This document shows, piece after piece, positions 9,144-23,101 of a DNA stretch of 64,000 nt (position 1 is its first letter; the number at the start of each line of letters is the position of its first letter). Origin of the DNA: Dictyoglomus sp. NZ13-RE01 (GTDB lineage: Bacteria > Dictyoglomota > Dictyoglomia > Dictyoglomales > Dictyoglomaceae); the NCBI GenBank assembly GCA_002878375.1, contig NIRF01000002.1, positions 124,001 through 188,000 of the forward strand. The letters run 5' to 3'. A program made the translations under genes and the position numbers. A model generated the notes under the pieces. That model worked only from the letters and a program-made list of their open reading frames with translations, did no database searches and was not told the origin of the DNA.

Positions 9144-9676
9144 AAAAAGTTTTAATCAACAAAAGATATTAAATGGTCTATCTTTTGAGATAGAAAGAGG
9201 AGATAAAGTAATTATAAAAGGACCAAATGGTTCAGGAAAGACCACTTTATTGAGAATCATTGCAGGTCTTGTCCCTCCCGATGCAGGAATAGTAGAAATT
9301 GCAAAAGGGACTAAAATCTCTTTTGTTTTTCAAAAACCCATATTCCTGCCATGGCTAAGTATGAAGGACAATTTAAACATTGTTGTCCAAAATAAAGAAC
9401 TAATGAATGAACTTATAGAATACTTTGGGCTTACACAATTTTTAGATCTTTACCCAAAAGAGTTGAGTGGTGGATATCAACAAATATTCTCCCTTGTTAG
9501 AGGATTCATTATAGAGCATGATCTATTACTTTTAGATGAACCCTTCAAATCTTTGGATATTAACATGAAAGAAAAAGCTAAAGATTTCCTAAAATATTAT
9601 ATCGAAAAATATAGAAAAACCTTAATTATGGTGAGTCACGAGAACGAGAGAGAAGATTTAAATATTGGAAACAGAT

Positions 9677-14682
<5,006 letters not shown>

Positions 14683-15822
14683 TTAAAAATATTCTATAGA
14701 GACCAATTTCCCTTTATTTCTTAAAATCCTTGCAATATCCTCAACAATCCTAACCTTTATGGATATGTCATAACAAAAGAGAGGATTTTGATATACAGGA
14801 TTAATGGCTTTTCCAACCATAAAGTTTATACAATCTGCATCCAACAGTAAGTCTAATAGGATCCGAGCCCCATAACCTAATACGCTATCCTGCCCATCCA
14901 AGAATCTAAAAACCTGGGTCAATGTGATAATTCCTTCTGTAATGAGATCTATGCCCTCCATAATACCAATTGGAGGAGAATCGTCCGATATTGTATGTAG
15001 ATCAATTCTTATTTCTTTATTTAGATATTTACTTACTATTTGAGCAGTTGTACCACCACATATTACTTTTGAACCTATTAAATTGATAAACTTGTTAACT
15101 ACCATCTCATCGAGATCAGGACTTGATGGGGGACCAACCAAAACATTAACCTGTTTATATGGTCTAAAATACAAAGAGCATACAAGAGCATCATCTCCCT
15201 TTAATCCAAAATCAAGTTTTTTAGTTTTATCTATCAAGTATTGAACAATCTCCTGAGGAGCTATCTTATGCAAAAGAAGATTTCTAATCTCCCTTTTTAC
15301 ATTATCTAAACCAAAACCTAAAGGATAGTTCTTAGAACCTAATCCTGCTTGTATTACTCCATCCGTCATAACAAAAACTATATCTCCAGCCTCAACCTGT
15401 ATGTTTGTATAAAAAATTTCTTTATCTAATATATTCTGCTTATCCTTAGGAATTGGAATATATTGATTTCCCCTAAAAAATAAAACCGCAGGAAACTCGT
15501 ATTCTACTATGTGTAAAGTATCTATCTCTCTTTCAAAAAGAAGATTTACAAAGTTTGCATAACTTATCCCTCTTACTTTACAAACTGGGAGAGTAGCCAA
15601 TATGCTTTTTAAAGTATCTTCAATAGGTATATTGTTAAAAAGCATTGTTGTTGCCATAGAAGCTGTTAAAGTTGATAATATACTTGCCTTTATACCACTT
15701 CCAAGCCCATCAGATACTGTGATAGCAACTTTCTTCTCATCCCTTTTTATCTTGATGGTATCTCCACAAACTTCTTCTCCCTCTTTGTTTTTGTAGGCAT
15801 AATAAATTTTACAAGTCAACAT
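14683..15822 (-). CDS. SpoIIE-type PP2C serine phosphatase linked to sensory hydrogenase
   Basis: A 379-residue protein. The N-terminal half is a SpoIIE/PP2C phosphatase domain with acidic metal-binding motifs VSDGLGSG and VMTDGV. The C-terminal half (from about residue 230, VLVGPPSSPDLDE…) is an unassigned domain without cysteines in recognisable cluster motifs. Genes of this pairing are known beside group C sensory [FeFe] hydrogenases (for example hfsA in Thermoanaerobacterium). The phosphatase is thought to pass on the redox or H2 signal. The ATG at 15822 is preferred over a TTG at 15831; it overlaps the sensory hydrogenase gene by 14 bp. Its phosphoprotein target is unknown. Confidence 0.82.
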   Translation of the reverse strand: MLTCKIYYAYKNKEGEEVCGDTIKIKRDEKKVAITVSDGLGSGIKASILSTLTASMATTMLFNNIPIEDTLKSILATLPVCKVRGISYANFVNLLFEREIDTLHIVEYEFPAVLFFRGNQYIPIPKDKQNILDKEIFYTNIQVEAGDIVFVMTDGVIQAGLGSKNYPLGFGLDNVKREIRNLLLHKIAPQEIVQYLIDKTKKLDFGLKGDDALVCSLYFRPYKQVNVLVGPPSSPDLDEMVVNKFINLIGSKVICGGTTAQIVSKYLNKEIRIDLHTISDDSPPIGIMEGIDLITEGIITLTQVFRFLDGQDSVLGYGARILLDLLLDADCINFMVGKAINPVYQNPLFCYDISIKVRIVEDIARILRNKGKLVSIEYF

Positions 15823-17443
15823 CTTCTTCAAGAAAATTTTTAAATTTTAGGAAATAACTTTTAGTTTCAGCTATAGACTCTCCAAGTATACTGGAAATCT
15901 CTTGGGCAAGATACATTTGTCTATTAATTACTTCTTCTATTTTTTCTAAGGCTTCTTTCTTTAAATTTTTCAGTCTCTCATCCTTTTGTTTCTCCGCAGT
16001 AACATCAATGAGAAGAGCCACTTTACCATGACTTTGTGGCAAATTAAAAAATTTTACAAAAAATACATAATTCTCATTATCAATAGATAGCTCAATATAA
16101 CTTTTCCCACTTTCAATTTCCTCTAAAACATAGTCAATTAGCTCCATTTTATCTTCAAAAAATTCTTCGCCTTTCGGATTCAAATAAAGAAGCTTATTAT
16201 TCTGGTAAATAATCACTATGTTAGGAATTCTCTCAATAATTGTATTACTAATAGAAGAAACCTTATCTATTAGGTAGGTAATACACATCTCTTTTTCTGC
16301 ATTTCCCAAAACAACAGCAATTGCCTTTTCTCTACAACTCGAATAGCCACAAGCCCCACAATTAAGATGTTTTTTAGGAGAAGTTTTCCCCATCTCTCTT
16401 AAAACTTCTTCAATCTTCTCTGGTGGAACATGAATCTCTTTACTTTTTGCAAAGAATTCCCTTTCTATTTGTAAATCAACTTCTTCTGGATTAACTATCT
16501 CTCCAGATAGTTGGGATAATCTTCTTTCAAATTCAAGGATTCGCTGTCTTTTTTCAAAAAGGCTGGTATCTTTTCTAATAGCAGGACCTCCAATACACCC
16601 TCCAAAACACGCAGAAGCTTCAATAAAAAACTGAGTTTTAAAATTTTCTATATTTTCAAATATCTTAACAATATTATCTATACCTTCCAACACTAAATAA
16701 TTCTCCCAATTTCCTCCCACAGTATTATTAATACCGCCACTAATTGGATAAAATCTTCCTCTGTTTGGATATGGTGGATCAGGATAGGTTTCAGGAAGTA
16801 AATTGATATTTACCTTTTCCATACTAATAAACTTATCCAGCTCTTCAAAAGTTAATACAACATCTACTTTTTCATCATCTAATTTTTTGGCTATGCATGG
16901 TCCAATAAAAACAATAGGATAATCTCCTACATATTGTTTCATAAAATTTGCATGTACATTCATTGGAGAAAGAAAAGGGGCAAGATAATTAATAACCTTT
17001 GGATAATACTTCTCAGCAAGATTATAAACTACAGGGCATGAAGTGGTAATAATAGACTTATTCTTATTTTCATGAAAACTTTTTCTATAATAGAAAGATA
17101 CTATGTCAGCACCAACAGCAGTCTCCTGAATAAAAGTAGCTCCAAGTTTTCTTAAAAAAGTAAGAACTTTCAAAGGCTCATCATAATGAGCAAAAAAGGA
17201 AGGAGCTATAGAGACTAAAAAAGGTTTCTGAATAATTTCGGAAAATCTTGGTAAATCTGAAATGTAAGTTCTTGCTTGTTGAGGACATACATCTATACAC
17301 ACACCACATAGTATGCAGTCATCATTTAAAACATAAGACTTTCCCCTGCTAAACCTTATAGATTTAACTGGGCAATTTCTTAAGCATTTATAGCAATATT
17401 GGCAATCAATCTCCTTTGTAATAATTATATTTTTGTTCCTCAT
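15809..17443 (-). CDS. hydS: Sensory [FeFe] hydrogenase with PAS domain (HydS / HfsB-like)
   Basis: A 544-residue protein. Two [4Fe-4S] motifs lie at residues 14-53. The H-cluster domain has motifs TTSCP (133-137), GPCIAKK (181-187) and SACFGGC (277-283). A four-cysteine Fe-S domain is at 362-387 (NCGACGYSSC…C), then a PAS domain at about 395-490 and a helical tail. Compared with HydA, the proton-transfer cysteine next to the cluster ligand is Ser135 and the methionine of MPC is glycine, as expected for sensory rather than fast catalytic enzymes. It lacks the NADH-linked modules. It is the first gene of the operon that ends in rex. Confidence 0.88.
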   Translation of the reverse strand: MRNKNIIITKEIDCQYCYKCLRNCPVKSIRFSRGKSYVLNDDCILCGVCIDVCPQQARTYISDLPRFSEIIQKPFLVSIAPSFFAHYDEPLKVLTFLRKLGATFIQETAVGADIVSFYYRKSFHENKNKSIITTSCPVVYNLAEKYYPKVINYLAPFLSPMNVHANFMKQYVGDYPIVFIGPCIAKKLDDEKVDVVLTFEELDKFISMEKVNINLLPETYPDPPYPNRGRFYPISGGINNTVGGNWENYLVLEGIDNIVKIFENIENFKTQFFIEASACFGGCIGGPAIRKDTSLFEKRQRILEFERRLSQLSGEIVNPEEVDLQIEREFFAKSKEIHVPPEKIEEVLREMGKTSPKKHLNCGACGYSSCREKAIAVVLGNAEKEMCITYLIDKVSSISNTIIERIPNIVIIYQNNKLLYLNPKGEEFFEDKMELIDYVLEEIESGKSYIELSIDNENYVFFVKFFNLPQSHGKVALLIDVTAEKQKDERLKNLKKEALEKIEEVINRQMYLAQEISSILGESIAETKSYFLKFKNFLEEDVDL

Positions 17444-17456
17444 AATTTTTACCTAA

Positions 17457-17474
17457 TTGTTAATTTTTTAACGT
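17457..17474. promoter_or_regulatory. Rex-like operator in front of the hydrogenase operon
   Basis: TTGTTAA, four bases, TTAACGT: it matches 12 of 14 fixed positions of the TTGTTAA-N4-TTAACAA form of the Rex site. It lies between the predicted minus-strand promoter and the hydS start codon, about 14 bp before the ATG, where repressor binding would block transcription. A second TTTAACGTTA follows at once at 17481-17490. Rex itself is encoded at the end of the operon. Recognition is by eye against the known consensus. Confidence 0.6.
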
Positions 17475-17505
17475 TATAAATTTAACGTTATTTTTTTCAC
17501 GATTA

Positions 17506-17534
17506 ATTTTAAAAAAAGAATAATACCATGTCAA
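17506..17534 (-). promoter_or_regulatory. Promoter of the hydS-hydA-rex operon
   Basis: Read on the minus strand: TTGACA at 17534-17529, a 17-bp spacer, TAAAAT at 17511-17506. This is a consensus -35 and near-consensus -10 pointing at hydS, with the Rex-like operator downstream of the likely start site. Confidence 0.65.
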
Positions 17535-17552
17535 ATTAAAATTCTTTAACAT

Positions 17553-17582
17553 TTGACATAAACTCTCTTCTTAGGATATATT
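17553..17582 (+). promoter_or_regulatory. Divergent promoter for the GT2-PlsY-like genes
   Basis: TTGACA at 17553-17558, an 18-bp spacer, TATATT at 17577-17582, then AGGAGAG before the gene. It is back-to-back with the hydrogenase promoter, so the 178-bp gap serves both directions. Confidence 0.55.
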
Positions 17583-17621
17583 TAAAAAAAATATTTTAGG
17601 AGAGATTTAGAAATTTCCATT

Positions 17622-18668
17622 TTGAATTTTTTTTATTATCTCACAGGTTGGATTATCTTCTTAAATCTCAGATTTATAAAAGAGGAAAAGCCCTCTAATC
17701 ACCATACTATTTCCGTAATAATTCCTGCAAGAAACGAGGAGCACAACATCGGAAAATTGCTGAGGAGCCTAATGAGCCAATCATATCCAATCCATGAAAT
17801 TATTGTAGTAGATGATAATAGTAGTGATAATACCTCTCAAGTTGTTAAGAGCTTTCAAAATGTAAAACTTATCTCTTTAAGAAAGGAACCTGATAATGGA
17901 TGGCTTGGAAAACCATGGGCTTGTTGGAATGGATACTTACATTCAAAGAGTGAAATTTTAATTTTCATTGATGCAGACGTAGAATTAGATAGCAAAGCTA
18001 TTGAAAGTATTGTAGGAACATTGGAAAAAAACGAAGGACTAATATCAATTTGGCCCTATCAAAGATTAGAGAAACCTTATGAACATTTAAATTTTGTCTT
18101 TAATATGGCTACAGTGGGGTCAATGGTTTTAATAAAGTTTCTTAAGAATAAACCAATAGGTGCTTATGGACCTTTAATAGCCACCTTTAGAAAAGATTAT
18201 GAAAAAGTGGGTGGACACTTCTCCGTAAAAGATAAGGTTATTGAAGATGTAGAATTGGGAAAGCTCTACATGAAGCACAAATTGAAAGTTCATAATTATT
18301 TAGGAAATGGGATCGTCAAGTTTAGGATGTATCCAAAGGGATTAACCCAGCTATATGAAGGAATAACAAAAAATATAGGACGCGGAGTTATTTCTGCTGG
18401 TTTTATAAATTTTCTGGTTTTATTTCTATGGTTCACAGGAATATATTCCTCTATCTTCTCTTTAATTTTCGACAAACAGGTTTTTATGTATATTCTGTAT
18501 ATAATTCAACTTTCTATATTCAACAAAAAGTTAGGAGACTATAATATCTTAGATAATATTCTTTATCCTTTTCATTTTCTATTCTTCCTTTTTATTTTCT
18601 TTGTTTCATGTATAAAGACCTTTTTTCTTAGAAAGGTAAAATGGAAAGGAAGGGAGATAAAAGTATAA
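17622..18668 (+). CDS. Family 2 glycosyltransferase, membrane-anchored (CrtQ-like)
   Basis: A 348-residue protein with a GT2 domain: VIIPARNEEHNIG, VVDDNSSD, the metal-binding DAD in FIDADVEL, and an EDVELG acceptor motif. About three C-terminal membrane spans follow. It resembles the processive or carotenoid/lipid-modifying GT2 group. The start shown is TTG at 17622; ATT codons at 17613 or 17619 would sit closer to AGGAGAG, so the exact start is uncertain. It overlaps the PlsY-like gene by one base, suggesting they work on the same lipid (inference). Confidence 0.8.
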   Translation: MNFFYYLTGWIIFLNLRFIKEEKPSNHHTISVIIPARNEEHNIGKLLRSLMSQSYPIHEIIVVDDNSSDNTSQVVKSFQNVKLISLRKEPDNGWLGKPWACWNGYLHSKSEILIFIDADVELDSKAIESIVGTLEKNEGLISIWPYQRLEKPYEHLNFVFNMATVGSMVLIKFLKNKPIGAYGPLIATFRKDYEKVGGHFSVKDKVIEDVELGKLYMKHKLKVHNYLGNGIVKFRMYPKGLTQLYEGITKNIGRGVISAGFINFLVLFLWFTGIYSSIFSLIFDKQVFMYILYIIQLSIFNKKLGDYNILDNILYPFHFLFFLFIFFVSCIKTFFLRKVKWKGREIKV

Positions 18669-19261
18669 TGAGAAATCTATTAGTTATTATAATCCAGTTC
18701 ATATCAGGCTCCATCATGTATTCTTATTTAATTGCCAAAATGCTTCATATAGATTTAAGAAAGGTAAGAGATGGAAATCCTGGAGGCTACAACCTTTGGA
18801 TTTCTGCAGGTTGGAAATTTGGTCTGTTAGGCATCTTTCTTGACTATTTTAAAGGCATGTTCCCACTAAACCTATTTATTCATTATGGCATTGTTACTGA
18901 GCCAAATATAATCTCATTAGCTGCCCTCGCAGGAATAGCAGGACATGCCTTTTCCCCCATGTTATATTTTAATGGCGGTAAAGCAATTGCTACAAGTTTT
19001 GGAGCCTGGACACTGCTTACTAATGGAGAGGCTGTCCTTTTTCTTGGCATTATTCTTCTAATATTAGTCTTAATATTCGGCACAACAACCCCTGAAGAAG
19101 ATGCCAAAAAAGTAATAGTAGGATTCTCATCTCTTTCTATTTATGTAGCCTATAAAGTATTAACAGGGATGTCCCACTTACTTATCCTTTATATAGGTAA
19201 TCTTTCTATAATATATTATAAACATAGAAAAGAACTATTATATAAAAGGTCTAATAATTAG
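18668..19261 (+). CDS. PlsY-like membrane acyltransferase (divergent paralogue)
   Basis: A 197-residue multi-span membrane protein with PlsY-type motifs: SGSIMYSYLIAK near the start, RDGNPGGYNLW (normally GSGNxGATN), and GHAFSPMLYFNGGKAIAT (normally GHxFPVFLxFxGGKGVAT). PlsY transfers acyl phosphate to glycerol 3-phosphate. The altered motifs and the link to a glycosyltransferase suggest a specialised paralogue. The ATG at 18668 overlaps the GT2 stop codon and has a good AAGGAAGGGA site, so it is preferred over the ATG at 18641. Confidence 0.72.
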   Translation: MRNLLVIIIQFISGSIMYSYLIAKMLHIDLRKVRDGNPGGYNLWISAGWKFGLLGIFLDYFKGMFPLNLFIHYGIVTEPNIISLAALAGIAGHAFSPMLYFNGGKAIATSFGAWTLLTNGEAVLFLGIILLILVLIFGTTTPEEDAKKVIVGFSSLSIYVAYKVLTGMSHLLILYIGNLSIIYYKHRKELLYKRSNN

Positions 19262-19874
19262 AATCTTTTAAAACAATTCTCAAAACCTCATCACACTGCA
19301 TATTAGCCACAACTGAGACTTTTGGAGCATATGGAGGAATGGTAGAATTGTCACTTTCAAAATCCCCAATGATAGTAGTATTTTTAAATCTTTTTATAGA
19401 TATCTTCTCTACATCCCCAAAACCACAAACACCATTTGCCATTACAATTTTCTTGTTTAACATATGTGCCGTTTCTAAAAGTAGTAGCTTTGTCTCCTTA
19501 TCATCTACAGCCTCCACAATTATGTCTCCATGAGATAGTAGCTTATAAACATTTTCCCTATTAATAAACTCCTGAAAGGTTAAAACATTTATATCTTTAT
19601 TAATCCTTAAAAGGTTTTCTTTTAAGGCAATAACCTTGGGAAGCCCAATTTGATCATAAAAATAAGCTTGTCTATTTAGATTTGAAATCTCCACATAATC
19701 ATGATCAATTAGATATAAATGGCAAAAACCAGATCTTACTAAAGATACAGCAACATTAGAACCAAGACCACCACAACCAGCAATAACAACCTTTGTATTT
19801 TTTATCTTATCTAATTGCTCTTTTTTAAAGTATTTAAATAACATTTCATCAAAATTCATAAAGTTAATTTTCAC
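19251..19874 (-). CDS. ThiF/MoeB-family adenylyltransferase
   Basis: A 207-residue E1-like enzyme: VVIAGCGGLGSNVA nucleotide motif, LIDHDYVEISNLNRQ, PKVIALKENL and VEAVDDKETK, all typical of ThiF/MoeB/HesA. The length matches the short clostridial ThiF that activates the ThiS sulfur carrier. No CxxC zinc motif and no C-terminal rhodanese domain are present. No thiS, thiG or thiH gene is beside it, so the carrier it adenylates is unknown. It overlaps the convergent PlsY-like gene by 11 bp. Confidence 0.78.
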   Translation of the reverse strand: MKINFMNFDEMLFKYFKKEQLDKIKNTKVVIAGCGGLGSNVAVSLVRSGFCHLYLIDHDYVEISNLNRQAYFYDQIGLPKVIALKENLLRINKDINVLTFQEFINRENVYKLLSHGDIIVEAVDDKETKLLLLETAHMLNKKIVMANGVCGFGDVEKISIKRFKNTTIIGDFESDNSTIPPYAPKVSVVANMQCDEVLRIVLKDSNY

Positions 19875-19953
19875 CTCCCATTCTTGTGTCTATTTTTCTA
19901 TCTTAGGTTATTATTATATAATAGCATGTGAAGTTTAATAAAAGGGTGAGATT

Positions 19954-20937
19954 ATGTCAAAAAGACGACCTCTTATTATATTGTATAAGATTTTTGAAAA
20001 AATTAGGGATGAAAACTATCCAAGCTTAGATAGATTAACAAAAGAAATTAGCCACGAATATGGAGAAATTAGCAAAAGAACCATCAAGAGATACTTACAA
20101 ACCCTAAGAGATGAGTTTAATCTTCCTTTAGAATACAGTAGAAAACACGGAGGCTACTTTTTCCGTGAAAAAAGTAACTTTCCCTTTCCACCTCTTACAG
20201 AAGGAGAAGTTCTTGCTTTAATACTTAGTGCCAATATGTTTCAACAATTTCAAAATACACCTTTAGAAGAAGACTTTAAAAATCTTCTAAATAAGATAGT
20301 ATCTATTTTCCCAGATAATACTACTATTGACTCAAAAAATTTAGAGATGGCTCTCTCTGTTTCTATACATCCTATTAAATTGAGAGTAGATATTAATGAT
20401 GTCTTCAAAAAAGTATTTAAAGCAATTATGGATAAAAAAAGAATAGCAATTAAATATCACTCTATATCTACAGGTGAAGAGAATTTGAGGAAGGTAGATC
20501 CATACCATATATATAATTATGAGGGAGTATGGTATTTCTGCGGTTATTGCCATCTAAGAAAGGAAATGAGAGACTTTGCTATGGATAGAGTAAAAGAGAT
20601 AAAAATTTTAGATGAAAGATTTGAAATACCCAAAGATTTCAACATTAAGGATTACTTCAAAAATGCCTTTAGAGTTTATAAAGGAGAAAGTGAAAGGATT
20701 AAAATTAAATTTGATGAATTTCAGGCAAAGTGGATTAAGGAAAGAATCTGGCATGAAACCCAAAAAATAGAAGATTTAGGAAATGGAGAGGTAATTTTGG
20801 AAATCACAGCAAATATCGATGAGGTAAAAAGGTGGGTATTAAGCTACGGATCTCATGCAGAAGTATTAGAACCAGCAAAATTAAGAGAAGAAATTAAGAA
20901 AGAAATTGAAAAAATGAATGAAAATTATAAAAGCTAA
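19954..20937 (+). CDS. WYL-domain transcriptional regulator
   Basis: A 327-residue protein with an N-terminal helix-turn-helix (SKRTIKRYLQTLRDEFNLPL) and a central WYL domain containing GVWYFCGYCHLR and FAMDRVKEI, followed by the WCX-type C-terminal region. WYL proteins are ligand- or nucleic-acid-sensing regulators; no target is implied by this context. It starts after a GGGTGAG site and ends at a terminator shared with the convergent NuoF-like gene. Confidence 0.85.
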   Translation: MSKRRPLIILYKIFEKIRDENYPSLDRLTKEISHEYGEISKRTIKRYLQTLRDEFNLPLEYSRKHGGYFFREKSNFPFPPLTEGEVLALILSANMFQQFQNTPLEEDFKNLLNKIVSIFPDNTTIDSKNLEMALSVSIHPIKLRVDINDVFKKVFKAIMDKKRIAIKYHSISTGEENLRKVDPYHIYNYEGVWYFCGYCHLRKEMRDFAMDRVKEIKILDERFEIPKDFNIKDYFKNAFRVYKGESERIKIKFDEFQAKWIKERIWHETQKIEDLGNGEVILEITANIDEVKRWVLSYGSHAEVLEPAKLREEIKKEIEKMNENYKS

Positions 20938-20965
20938 AAGGGAAGGATTCCTCCTCCCCTTTTTA
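20936..20965 (+). terminator. Terminator after the WYL gene
   Basis: AAAAGGGAAGGA / TCCTCCCCTTTT form an 11-of-12 bp stem with a 4-nt loop, followed by T-rich sequence. It lies between two convergent genes and may work in both directions, since the left arm begins with A residues. Confidence 0.7.
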
Positions 20966-22597
20966 TTATTCCTTCACCAAAACCTTCTTAGGTTTACACC
21001 TTAAAGCAGGGCAATACTTTTCTTTTGAATGATTTAAAATCTCATCTCTAAAATATTTCAGTGCTGAATTTACAGGAAGATGTACGGATTGTCCAAGAGG
21101 GCAGAAGGAAGTATCTTTCATTACCAAACTAATATTTCTCATCTCTTCTAAATCTTCCTCTGTTCCTTCAAGGGAAGCAAATTTCTCAATTATATCTACC
21201 AGTTTTTTAGTTCCTACTCTACAAGGGGTACATCTTCCACAAGATTCATGCTTGAAGAAGTGAAGTACGCTCTTCAACATATCTACAATACATGCATCCT
21301 CATTCATAACCAAAATAGCTCCAGAGCCAAGTACAGCAGAATACTCCTTTAAATTATCAAAATCCATTTTAACATCTAACATTTCTTCCCCTAAGAAGGC
21401 TCCTGCAGCTCCTCCTACTAAAGCACATTTAAACTTCTTGCCATCCTGAATTCCACCACCATACTTATAGATAATATCTCTTAGAGTAGTTCCCATCTCC
21501 ACTTCAATGAGACCTGCATTAACAACATGTCCCAATATGGTATACACTTTTGTACCTGGACATTTTTCAGTACCAAACTTTCTAAACCAACTTGCACCAT
21601 TCCTAATTATCTCTGGAATATTTGCTATAGTCTCCACATTGTTAACGGCGGTAGGCTTTTCCCAAAGTCCTCTTGCTACAGGATAAGGAGGTTTAATTCT
21701 TGGAATTCCCCTCTTCCCTTCTAAGGATTCTATCAAGGCTGTCTCTTCTCCACATATATATGCTCCAGCGCCCTTCTTTATATAAATATCAAAATTAAAT
21801 CCTGTTCCTAAGATGTTTTCTCCAAGAAGACCGTATTCTCTGGCAGTATTTATTGCTTTTTGCATTCTTTCAATTGATAATTTATACTCTCCTCTAATAT
21901 AGATATATCCAGCTTTAGCTCCTATTGCATAACCTGCAATAATCATACCTTCAACTATTCTAAAAGGATCGCCCTCTAAAATTAATCTATCTTTAAAGGT
22001 TCCTGGCTCTCCTTCATCCGCATTGCATAGTATATACTTTTCATCACCAGGAGACTTTCTTGTAAACTCCCATTTTAAGCCTGTGGGGAATCCTGCACCA
22101 CCTCTCCCTCTAAGACCTGAATCTTTCACCTCCTTTATTACATCTTCAGGAGACATTTCTGTTAGTGCCTTTGCTAACCCCTCAAAACCTCCCGTCGCAA
22201 TATACTCCTCTATACTTTCAGGATTAATAACTCCAGAATTTTTTAATACTATTCTTTCCTGTTTCTTTGTTAGACCTACCTCCTCCTTAGGAATAAAAGT
22301 AGGAGGAGTGGCAGATATAATTAATCTTTTTAATGGTCTTCCCTTTATAAAATGCTCTTCCACAAGCTCTGGAATATCTTCAACCTTTACATTCCCATAA
22401 AATACTCCCTCGGGATATACCACCATTACTACACCTTTCCCAATAACCCCTAAAGGACCTGTCTCAATTACGCTCACTTCATCCGCCAATCCTCTTTTCC
22501 TTAGCTCTTCAAGAAGAGCGGTCTCTACAGCCTTTGCTCCTGCAAGAAGAGTATTAGCATCTATAGAAATAAGCACATGGCTTCTTGGTATAGTCAT
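20966..22597 (-). CDS. NuoF-like NADH-binding flavoprotein, second copy without ferredoxin domain
   Basis: A 543-residue NuoF/HndC-type protein with the FMN/NADH motifs GRGGAGFPTGLKWEF and CNADEGEPGTFKDR and the [4Fe-4S] site ESCGRCTPCRVG. Unlike HydB it lacks cysteines in its N-terminal thioredoxin-like domain. It ends at CPALRCKPKKV without the two-cluster ferredoxin module. It overlaps its NuoE-like partner by 4 bp. No hydrogenase or formate dehydrogenase catalytic subunit is adjacent, so the diaphorase pair must serve a partner elsewhere, or share HydA. Confidence 0.88.
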   Translation of the reverse strand: MTIPRSHVLISIDANTLLAGAKAVETALLEELRKRGLADEVSVIETGPLGVIGKGVVMVVYPEGVFYGNVKVEDIPELVEEHFIKGRPLKRLIISATPPTFIPKEEVGLTKKQERIVLKNSGVINPESIEEYIATGGFEGLAKALTEMSPEDVIKEVKDSGLRGRGGAGFPTGLKWEFTRKSPGDEKYILCNADEGEPGTFKDRLILEGDPFRIVEGMIIAGYAIGAKAGYIYIRGEYKLSIERMQKAINTAREYGLLGENILGTGFNFDIYIKKGAGAYICGEETALIESLEGKRGIPRIKPPYPVARGLWEKPTAVNNVETIANIPEIIRNGASWFRKFGTEKCPGTKVYTILGHVVNAGLIEVEMGTTLRDIIYKYGGGIQDGKKFKCALVGGAAGAFLGEEMLDVKMDFDNLKEYSAVLGSGAILVMNEDACIVDMLKSVLHFFKHESCGRCTPCRVGTKKLVDIIEKFASLEGTEEDLEEMRNISLVMKDTSFCPLGQSVHLPVNSALKYFRDEILNHSKEKYCPALRCKPKKVLVKE

Positions 22598-23055
22598 AGT
22601 TCACCCCTCTTTTCCTCTAAAATTTTCTCCACCTTTTCAGGCGTTAGATTACCGTACACCTCATCATTAATCATCATTGCAGGAGCAACAGCACATACTC
22701 CTAAGCAACTGGTTAATTCCAAAGTGAATGCTCTATCCCTTGTAGTTTCTCCTACATCAATTCCCAGTTTTTCTCTAAGAAAATCCAATAAAGACTCAGA
22801 ACCCATTAGGTGACAAGGAGGTGAATCACAAAGTCTTATTACAAATCTGCCACGTGGCTTAAGGCTAAACATGGAATAAAAAGTAGCTATTCCTTCAACA
22901 TAGCTATAAGGCAATTTGAGGTATTGGGAACAAAGTAAAATATCTTCTGGGGTCAAATAATTGTAAGGGTTACTATTTTGGAGAGCATGGAGAATATCTA
23001 AAATATTATCTTGGGTAGGAGGAAAACTTTTTATAATTTCTTCTTTGGTAGGCAT
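22594..23055 (-). CDS. NuoE-like [2Fe-2S] subunit, second copy
   Basis: A 153-residue NuoE-type protein with cluster cysteines in CDSPPCHLMGS and SCLGVCAVAP and the family segment GIATFYSMFSLKPRGR. I chose the ATG at 23055 because GGAGGTAC lies directly upstream; the reading frame extends further upstream only by chance. It is the first gene of a two-gene operon with the NuoF-like protein and has its own promoter. Confidence 0.9.
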   Translation of the reverse strand: MPTKEEIIKSFPPTQDNILDILHALQNSNPYNYLTPEDILLCSQYLKLPYSYVEGIATFYSMFSLKPRGRFVIRLCDSPPCHLMGSESLLDFLREKLGIDVGETTRDRAFTLELTSCLGVCAVAPAMMINDEVYGNLTPEKVEKILEEKRGEL

Positions 23056-23101
23056 AGTACCTCCTTCTCCATATAAAAGATTTATAATACACCTTGTAAA
23101 A

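Noticed and set aside
22023-22400. 125-codon plus-strand reading frame antisense to the second NuoF-like gene
   Set aside because: It mirrors the conserved NuoF sequence in the opposite strand; composition is Ser/Pro/Phe-rich as expected for a shadow frame.
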